DNA of 64,000 nt from assembly GCA_020152595.1 (NCBI GenBank), contig JAIGNY010004598.1:17501-81500 (forward strand), written 5' to 3'. The notes below the pieces were generated by a model. It did not search any database, was not told the origin of the DNA, and saw only the letters and a program-made list of their open reading frames with translations. The DNA is from Chiridota heheva. Taxonomy: Eukaryota > Echinodermata > Holothuroidea > Apodida > Chiridotidae. Positions 28,251-64,000 of this stretch are shown here, in pieces. Both the position numbers and the translations under genes were made by a program. How positions within the stretch are numbered: the first letter of the stretch is position 1; each line of letters starts with the position of its first letter.

Positions 28251-28769
28251 ACCAAACCAATTCTATCATCTCTAAGTACACTGTAAGATAATACTTTGCA
28301 ACAGTTTTGATATTTAAAATTTAGGACAGAAATCTAAAGAATAAAATTTTAGCTGTTCATATATTACAGCTTTTGCACACTTAAATATTTATTCAAACTT
28401 TGATTCAGAAACTACATGTGCTTTTCATTGTACATTAAAGACTTATCTAGTCAGAATTTAAAGCTCCTCTCGTGATTACAAAATCTCTACTTGTCCATAT
28501 ACCTGCAGCAATGGCAATATTAACAATAAACTGAGGATTATAAAGATCAGATGCAACTGAGTATTTGCTTGCCTGATATAAAATGTAGAAATCAAAATTT
28601 GATAACAAAATTCATTCTGTATCCTGTGAATAAAACTGTGACACTTACGCCAATAATAGTGCATACAATCACCTTCCATAGAATACCCCCAAATAAATTC
28701 CAGACCAGCAAATGCAATAATATGCAATTATAACAGTTTTTGTTCAAAAGAAAAAAAAGTTGTAACACT

Positions 28770-29351
28770 TTAAAGGAATATTTTCATCCCATGTTTTCTG
28801 TAATCTTTTATAAGAAAGATACAAATCATAGACACAATTTAGTATAGAAACCATGTTGATATGTTATTCCTACCAGGAGTTATTCAAATTTAAAGTTTCA
28901 CAAAAAATGGCAATGAACGAATAGGAAAAAGCTCAGTATGACATCACAGCAACACATTCTACCAAGAAGTTGATGTATTTCATTAAATCTATCATCCTTT
29001 TTTATTAGTAAAACCTGCTAGAAAAATAAATTGATGAAATTTAGGTATTTATATACATTGCCAAATATACCCTATTTCAATAACTTTTCAAAAATTGTTT
29101 CTAATCTAACAGAAACAACAGATTAACGTTCAAAGAAATGCCTAAACATTTGCAATGGAATTCTCTTTATGACATCATCAAACATGAATTCATGATACTG
29201 TACAAAAACTTTAAAATGCAATTGGGAAATCTTTACAAATCCATATTTCCTCAACAGAATATAATATCTACCTGATTTTTGTACAAAATTGGCTCTATAA
29301 GAATGCTCTTTTAATTTTTTTTTACAAAAAACCATGGGAATATTCCTTCAA
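28770..29351. mobile_element. TTAA-flanked MITE, family M1, copy 2
   Basis: Left end TTAA AGGAATATT..CCCATG; right end CCATGGGAATATTCCTTCAA. The interior matches copy 3 base for base over long stretches (ACCAGGAG, GTATGACATCACAGCAACACATTC, GCTAGAAAAATAAATTGATGAAA). There is no transposase. Confidence 0.8.
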
Positions 29352-29865
29352 GGCTGTTAAACACTGGACATGGCACAGTGAGTGATTTTTTTACACAAAC
29401 TTGAAGAAAACATTTTGACGTCTTATTTTTTGTAGATGAGATATCATCGTATAATTGTCTTTAGGATAATGACTAAACAGTGTACTACACCCATTAAACC
29501 AAAATTTGCTCCACGACAGAAAATCATGCTGAACTTGAGCAAATTTCTACACAGTTTGAACAAAATAGCATTTCCAGCATTCTCCAGTATCATCAGAAAG
29601 CCGCAATTGTAAACTTAATCATGCCGAAGCAAGAAGTCAAAATATTTCAAATATTTGTTCCCCCACCCCTCCTCCAAAAAGAAAAACAAATTCAGTACAT
29701 TTTAAGAAAACTTTGCCTCTTGTCCCCCCTTCTGGATAAGAGGCAATATTCCTACCCCCCCTCCATCCTTTCCAGATGAGAATTATGTCTCTGCTGCGAA
29801 TTAATGTAAACAATGACAACTGAGATGTTAAACCTGAGAAGACAAGAGATCTACACTGAAGCTGC
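29352..29865. other. No recognised feature
   Basis: AT-rich DNA with two short C-rich runs (29660, 29755). Confidence 0.45.
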
Positions 29866-30666
29866 ACCATGTATGATGGTTCTGCACTGTGCATGATGGT
29901 TCTGCACTGTGCATGACGCTTCTACACTGTGAATGATGGTTCTTCCGCACTGTGTATGACGCTTCTACACTGTGAATGACGGTTCTGCCCAGTGTATGAT
30001 GGTTCTGCACTGTGCATGATGGTTCTGCCCAGTGTATGACGGTTCTGCACTGTAAATGACGGTTCTGCACTGTGCATGATAGTTATGCACTGCATGATGG
30101 TTCTGCACTGTGTATGATGGTTCTGCCCAGTGCATGATGGTTCTGCACTGTGCATGATGGTTCTGCACTGTGTATGATGGTTCTGCACTGTGTATGATGG
30201 TTCTGCACTGTGTATGATGGTTCTGCACTGTGTATGATAGTTATGCACTGCATGATGGTTTTGAACTGTGTAAGATGGTTCTGCACTGTGGATGGTTCTC
30301 CACTATGAATGATGGTTCTGCACTGTGTATACTGGTTCTGCACTGTATATGATGGTTCTGCACTGTGTATGATGGTTCTGCACTGTGCATGATGGTTCTG
30401 CATTGTGCATGATGTTTCTGCACTGTGCATAATGGTTCTGCACTGTGCATGATGGTTTTGCACTGTGTATGATGGTTCTGCACTGTGTATGATGGTTCTG
30501 CACTGTGTATGATGGTTCTGCACTGTGTATGATGGTTCTGCACTGTGTATGATGGTTCTGCACTGTGAATATGATGGTTCTGCACTGTGAATGATAGTTC
30601 TGCACTTTGTATGATGATTTTGCACTAAGTATGATGGTTTTGCACCGTGTATGATGGTTATGCACC
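29866..30666. repeat. 21-bp minisatellite, about 38 units
   Basis: The unit is TGATGGTTCTGCACTGTGTAT with point variants (CAT for TAT, CCCAGT for CACTGT, short units). As 21 is a multiple of 3, all minus frames stay open and yield artefactual HTQCRTI-type ORFs of up to 180 residues. Confidence 0.95.
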
Positions 30667-30891
30667 ATCATCCAGTTATGCTACTCGGTGATTGGATGGA
30701 TTTGTAGCCAGTACTGTAAGACAAGGACATATTGATCGATCAGTTCCATTGATTTCATAAATAGAGACAGAAAAAGAGAACATGTATACAGTCTAGCAAA
30801 AGTAAACACTTCAAAGATTCTTCCCATGATTTTTATATGGGGAATGTATATATGAACATTCAGAAGAACATTCACAAGAACATTAATTTCT

Positions 30892-31443
30892 TTAAAGGAA
30901 TATTCCCATGCTTTTTGTAACCCTTCACCAAAAAGAGAAAAAGTTTAGAAAAATATAGCGCACAAATTATGTTGATATGTTATTCTTACCAGGAGATATT
31001 CAAGTTTTAAGGTTCACAAAAAATGCCAACAAACGAATAGGAAAAGTCTCAGTATGACATCACAGCAACACATTCTCACACAAAGTTTATGTATTTCCTT
31101 AAAATCTATCATCTTTTTTATTAGTAAAACCTGCTAGAAAAATAAATTGATGAAAATTAGGTATTTATATACATCGCCAAATATACCATACTTCAATAAC
31201 TTTTGGAAAATTGTTTCTAATCATACAGAAACAACCAATTAACATTCAAAGAAATACATAAACATTTGCAATGGAATTGCCTCTATGCCATATGACAAAA
31301 ACTTTCAAATGCAATTGGGAAATCTTTAAAAATCCATATCTCCTGGACAAAATATGATATCAACCTGATTTGTGTACCAAATTGGCTCTAAAAGTAAGCT
31401 CTTTTATGTAAAGTTTTACAAAATCATGGGAATATTCTTTTAA
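30892..31443. mobile_element. TTAA-flanked MITE, family M1, copy 3
   Basis: Exact TTAA on both sides. Left end AGGAATATTCCCATGCTTTTTGTAA; right end TTTTACAAAATCATGGGAATATTCTT. This is the clearest copy of the family. Same orientation as copy 2, with the 21-bp array between them. Confidence 0.85.
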
Positions 31444-31775
31444 GTACACAAGATAATTTGGTGAATATAGTTTGTTCATTGATGTACAAAGTACATACAG
31501 GTTTACATTGGTGCAGCTGTCAATATGAGCAATGTTGGACCAAAGATCTATTAGAAGTTCAGAGGAAATATAAACTCAAACTTGGTATGTTATATACATG
31601 TTATATATATGATATATGTATGATATATGTATGATAAAGCAGATCAAAAGAAATCATAACTACATCTAGAAAGAGTAAAGGAGAAAAAAACTATATTACT
31701 TTTTTTCTTCAAAATAAGAAGCTTGCAAGCATGACAAAATGAAATAACTCCACAATGTGCAATTTTGCCTACAGT

Positions 31776-32104
31776 ATTTGTTTCTTTGTTTGATGAGGTC
31801 TTGGTGGCACCACAACAACGAGGGTCAAATTGTGCCTGAGAGGTCAGATCATTCTAGAGGTAAGAAGGAAAGGAAACAGGGGGAGAATGAGAGAAATTTA
31901 AGAACAAAATTTAGAAAGCTGTGATCAAGAGAGGACTTGCATGAGTGAAACAAAAACAAAGTAGAGAGGGGTTGGAAGAGGTGAACTAAATATGGTCATA
32001 GAGGGAGGCATGATGAAGGAAAGAGATAATTTTATCCGAAGGATTTTTTCTAGAAGAACTCAGCAATTGAGTTGTGGGGAGAGAGGGAAGCTCTGGGAAG
32101 GTTA
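31776..32104 (-). mobile_element. LINE 3' fragment (family L1x), CAAA-type tail
   Basis: On the minus strand a tail of CAAA-like repeats follows AAGACCTCATCAAACAAAG. The plus strand shows GGTCAAATTGTGCCTGAGAGGT and GGAAGCTCTGGGAAGGTT, shared with the copies at 45.7 and 56.1 kb. The minus frame reads FPELPSLPTTQLLSSS and IISFLHHASLYDHI, the 3' end of the ORF seen more fully at 45.7-46.4 kb. Confidence 0.75.
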
Positions 32105-32367
32105 ATATTTGTATTAAATATAAGGTAAGATATGCCTTTGTTGATAATAATAACTTATGGTTAAAACTATAAACCAAAATTTCAATACAGTATTAGAACC
32201 TACAATGATATGCAAAACACCAACAGAAGATTGTCATTCTTTGAGCTTTAAGGCACATTCATTGGCACACAACATAATCACTGCTTAACACTGATTGTAC
32301 ATAAAATACAATATTGCTTATGTGTAAACAAAATTGTATGTTTATGTTTATTTTTAAAGTGCTTCTC

Positions 32368-61708
<29,341 letters not shown>

Positions 61709-62199
61709 TTACTGTGCCAAAAATAATGGTGTAAACCGTCTTTCATTAGAATTTTCACGGAGGGTCAAGGAAACCTTGCCCCCCTTTCACCAATAAACAA
61801 GAAAAGTTGGTATAAAGCTTACTGATCACCCATTGCGCCCACCCTTTAAACCTTTACCACGCAGCAATATTATCACCGTTTTCAAACCACCTTTTTCTAA
61901 AAATAAAATCGGGACTTTACCAAAGTCCTATAGGAGTAATCTTGGTATCATTTTAAAGTACTCAGATATTTCTTTCACAAAATATAAGTTTTTATTACAG
62001 AATTTTGAGAAAAAGTAGCTTGAACAGGGGTAAACTCAAAAATTGCTAAAACATTGGCAAAAAAGGTTTTTTGTTGCCCTTTTTATTTTTACAATAACTT
62101 CAAGGTCACAATTTAGCTTCAAAATCAAACACGCAAATCCTAAGACAAGATATTATTGATTTCTGGTGTAATTTTTTACTCCCTCACTGCAATCTTTTG

Positions 62200-62500
62200 T
62201 TCTGGTTTGGTTTGGTTTGGTTTGTTGATGTTTACCGGTACAGTCAGAGTCAAATGTGCCAAGAGGGTGTTTTTAAATAACAGTGTAAGAGTAAGAAGGT
62301 AGTGAGGAGATGGAAGGTTAGTAAGGAAGATAAAGGGGAAAAGCTGAATGTGGGAGAAAAAGTTAGGTAAAAAGAAAGGGGTGTGTAAGATTAGGTGTGG
62401 AAGGGGAGGAGATTATATGTGGTGGAAGAGGTTGTTGTTGCGGAGAAGTTGATGATGTTTGAGCTAAATTGTTTTCAAATAGGTCCGATTTTGTTCGGGA
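62200..62500 (-). mobile_element. LINE-type 3' fragment with (CCAAA)n tail, nested in the piggyBac-like element
   Basis: Starts with a GGTTT run (tail CCAAA on the minus strand), then TTGATGTTTACCGGTACAGTCAGAGTCAAATGTGCC, which resembles the layout of family L1x ends (GATGAGGTCTTAACGGCACC..GAGGGTCAAATTGTGCC). It is diverged and 5'-truncated. Confidence 0.55.
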
Positions 62501-62717
62501 GAAATTTCTTCAAAATTTCATGAATTTCTGCAATTTTGAACCATTTTTAAAATTTTCTTTCTTAAAAAAAACTGTGTATCAATATCGCACATGCTTCATT
62601 GAACTGCCGTTCGAAAGTGCCTGCAAATTTCCTTTCATTTAATACATATAAATACAGGCATACCCCCTTCTATTTGGACCCTTTCTTATAATAATTAAAT
62701 TTCACCACAGCATTTTC

Positions 62718-62790
62718 AATGATCATCTGGTGTAGTGGATATGAATGCGGTCGAGCGCACCAGGTTTGAGTCTCAAATTACTACTGCATT
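62718..62790 (+). other. tRNA-like segment inside the second piggyBac-like element
   Basis: TGGTGTAGTGGATATGAATG (A box) and GGTTTGAGTCTC (B box) about 30 bases apart, followed by TTTTTCTGCTGCACTTTTCAGGGG. The last segment also matches the other copy (TTTTTCTGCTGCAGCTTTCAGGGG on its minus strand). Confidence 0.55.
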
Positions 62791-63197
62791 ATAATTTTTC
62801 TGCTGCACTTTTCAGGGGGCATTTGACTAAAATCATTTTGTGTTTTTTCATCTTTCCTTTCTTTCTAAAAATTCTACATTAACATTATTGGAAAGAAAAT
62901 TTGATAAAGAATCTAAATATGTAACACAAATCTCTGTTTACAATATTGACAAGAAGTTATGCTTGTGCAAATATTAGCCATTTGTTGACCAAATTTAGCC
63001 AAAAATTGCTTAATTTGCATATTTTTGTCCAATATTTCCTATTTTGCATTTAATTACTCAAAAGATAAATATCTTAGCTTCCATTTCAATCAAACTTGTA
63101 ATAAAAGAAAATGAAAGGAAGGTTGTCAAAAATGCATATGAAAAAAAAAAAAAATTGTGCTCACATTTTTCAAAGCCCTGGTTAGAGTGAGGGTTAA

Positions 63198-64000
63198 GCC
63201 CCATCTCTTTAAGCCCCCAGACCAAATTCCTAAATTTTGACTAAAACTAATGTCATCATTACATTACAGTAATTTGATGTAATTGGTTTGAGTCTCCAAT
63301 TATCCTCATGAGCAGCGGTGTTAGTATACTCTTTTGATTAGGGGTGTAAAATATAAGATGTGCAGACAACCTTAAATTAACATACCCCAATTGTAAGAAA
63401 TTGCCTAACTACAGGGACTTCACCTTCCCAGTTGCCTGTTTTCTTTCAGGTTGGGAGGTAGAATTGGGAAATTTTCAACATCAAATTAAAAAAATTGGTA
63501 AAACTGAAGGCCCAAATTGTTAAAATAGCTGGAAAGTTTTGATGAATTTTGCAACATTGCAAAAATATTGAAGAAAATAATCTGAAAAATCAACAGAAAT
63601 TGTCCAAAAATGAAGAAATTCCCCAAGAATGAGGAAAACTTCCCAGGAAACTGCCACTGAAGAGCATTTCTCCTCCCTGGGTTCATACTTCCTTCACAGT
63701 TGGGAGGTGAATTTGGGAAATTTTAAGATACACTTGGTAACATTGATACAAAATTTGGTAAAAGTATTACAAAATTTGTAAAATTTGGCAACATTTACCT
63801 AAAACAGTGGAGATTTTTAGCAGGAACATTTAATTGAAACAATTTGGGAGGTGTCAGACACCCCAGTGTTTATGCCCGTGGTAATGACCACTTCAGAAGT
63901 TCTTACTTCTTCTGACATATAATGTTAATGAAAATAAAATCTACAAAACAGTGCAAAATTCTTCCTCTGATCTACGTTTCAGATTTTGCGAAGAGCATAA
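63198..64000. other. No exon recognised; one local duplication
   Basis: GGTTGGGAGGTAGAATTGGGAAATTTTCAA (63450) recurs as AGTTGGGAGGTGAATTTGGGAAATTTTAAG (63698). The next upstream NBEAL exon was searched for here by eye and not found. Confidence 0.45.

Larger units (their letters stand above)
61850..63193. mobile_element. piggyBac-like element, diverged inverted copy with nested LINE fragment
   Basis: Ends TTAA ACCTTTACCACGCAG and GGTTAGAGTGAGGGT TAA. The interior is the reverse complement of the 44627-45690 element (ACCACCTTTTTCTAAAAATA, GTAATCTTGGTATCATTTTAAAG, CAATCTTTTGTTCT, TTTCATGAATTTCTGC, AATGAAAGGAAGGTTGTC). The insert at about 62200-62500 is absent from the other copy. The tRNA-like segment is at about 62718-62790 on the plus strand. 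Confidence 0.75.

Noticed and set aside
29828..30671. Minus-strand ORFs up to 180 residues (HTQCRTIIHSAEPSY repeats)
   Set aside because: They arise from the 21-bp minisatellite; similar ORFs exist in every minus frame.

Overview
The window is AT-rich animal nuclear DNA. It has no prokaryote-style operons, few long unique ORFs, introns with GT/AG borders, and a dense load of transposon fragments and minisatellites. The repeat types (tRNA-derived SINEs, TTAA-flanked inverted-repeat elements, a Penelope-like GIY-YIG fragment, RNase H-bearing LINE 3' ends) suggest a marine invertebrate. An echinoderm or hemichordate is plausible, but this is a weak guess.

The one clear protein gene lies on the minus strand from about 61.5 kb down to 32.4 kb. 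It is the 3' part of a neurobeachin-like (NBEAL1/NBEAL2-type) BEACH-WD40 gene. I resolved twelve exons by eye. Every intron has GT/AG borders and every reading phase joins correctly, giving about 586 codons. Exons 1-5 in gene order carry the BEACH domain, exon 6 is a linker, and exons 7-12 carry the WD40 region. The gene's 5' part lies beyond the right edge. Its exact C terminus is unresolved, because the last recognised exon ends at a sequence that reads both as a stop and as a donor.

The NBEAL introns hold unusually large tandem arrays: 13 units of 44 bp overlapping a splice acceptor, about 3.1 kb of 25-28 bp units, about 1.1 kb of tetra-motif units, 3.2 kb of 17-18 bp units and 2.1 kb of 21/24 bp units. 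They also hold nested mobile elements. The best resolved case is a three-level nest at 44.5-46.5 kb: a TTAA element inside a LINE inside a 57-bp tandem repeat. By eye, roughly 40% of the 29 kb is tandem repeat.

The left half (1-32 kb) has no confidently identified host gene. It contains a hAT-like MITE (2.1-2.6 kb), two long TA microsatellites, minisatellites of 22, 40 and 21 bp, three copies of a 550-600 bp TTAA-flanked MITE, another MITE inserted into a tandem repeat (14.3-15.4 kb), a Penelope-like element remnant with a hammerhead-like fold (19.9-20.6 kb), two SINE copies, and a decayed copy of a multicopy invertebrate ORF (23.1-24.1 kb). A possible signal-peptide first exon with its own TATA box sits at 7.2-7.3 kb on the minus strand. 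The long repetitive ORFs in this window are by-products of arrays whose periods are multiples of three.
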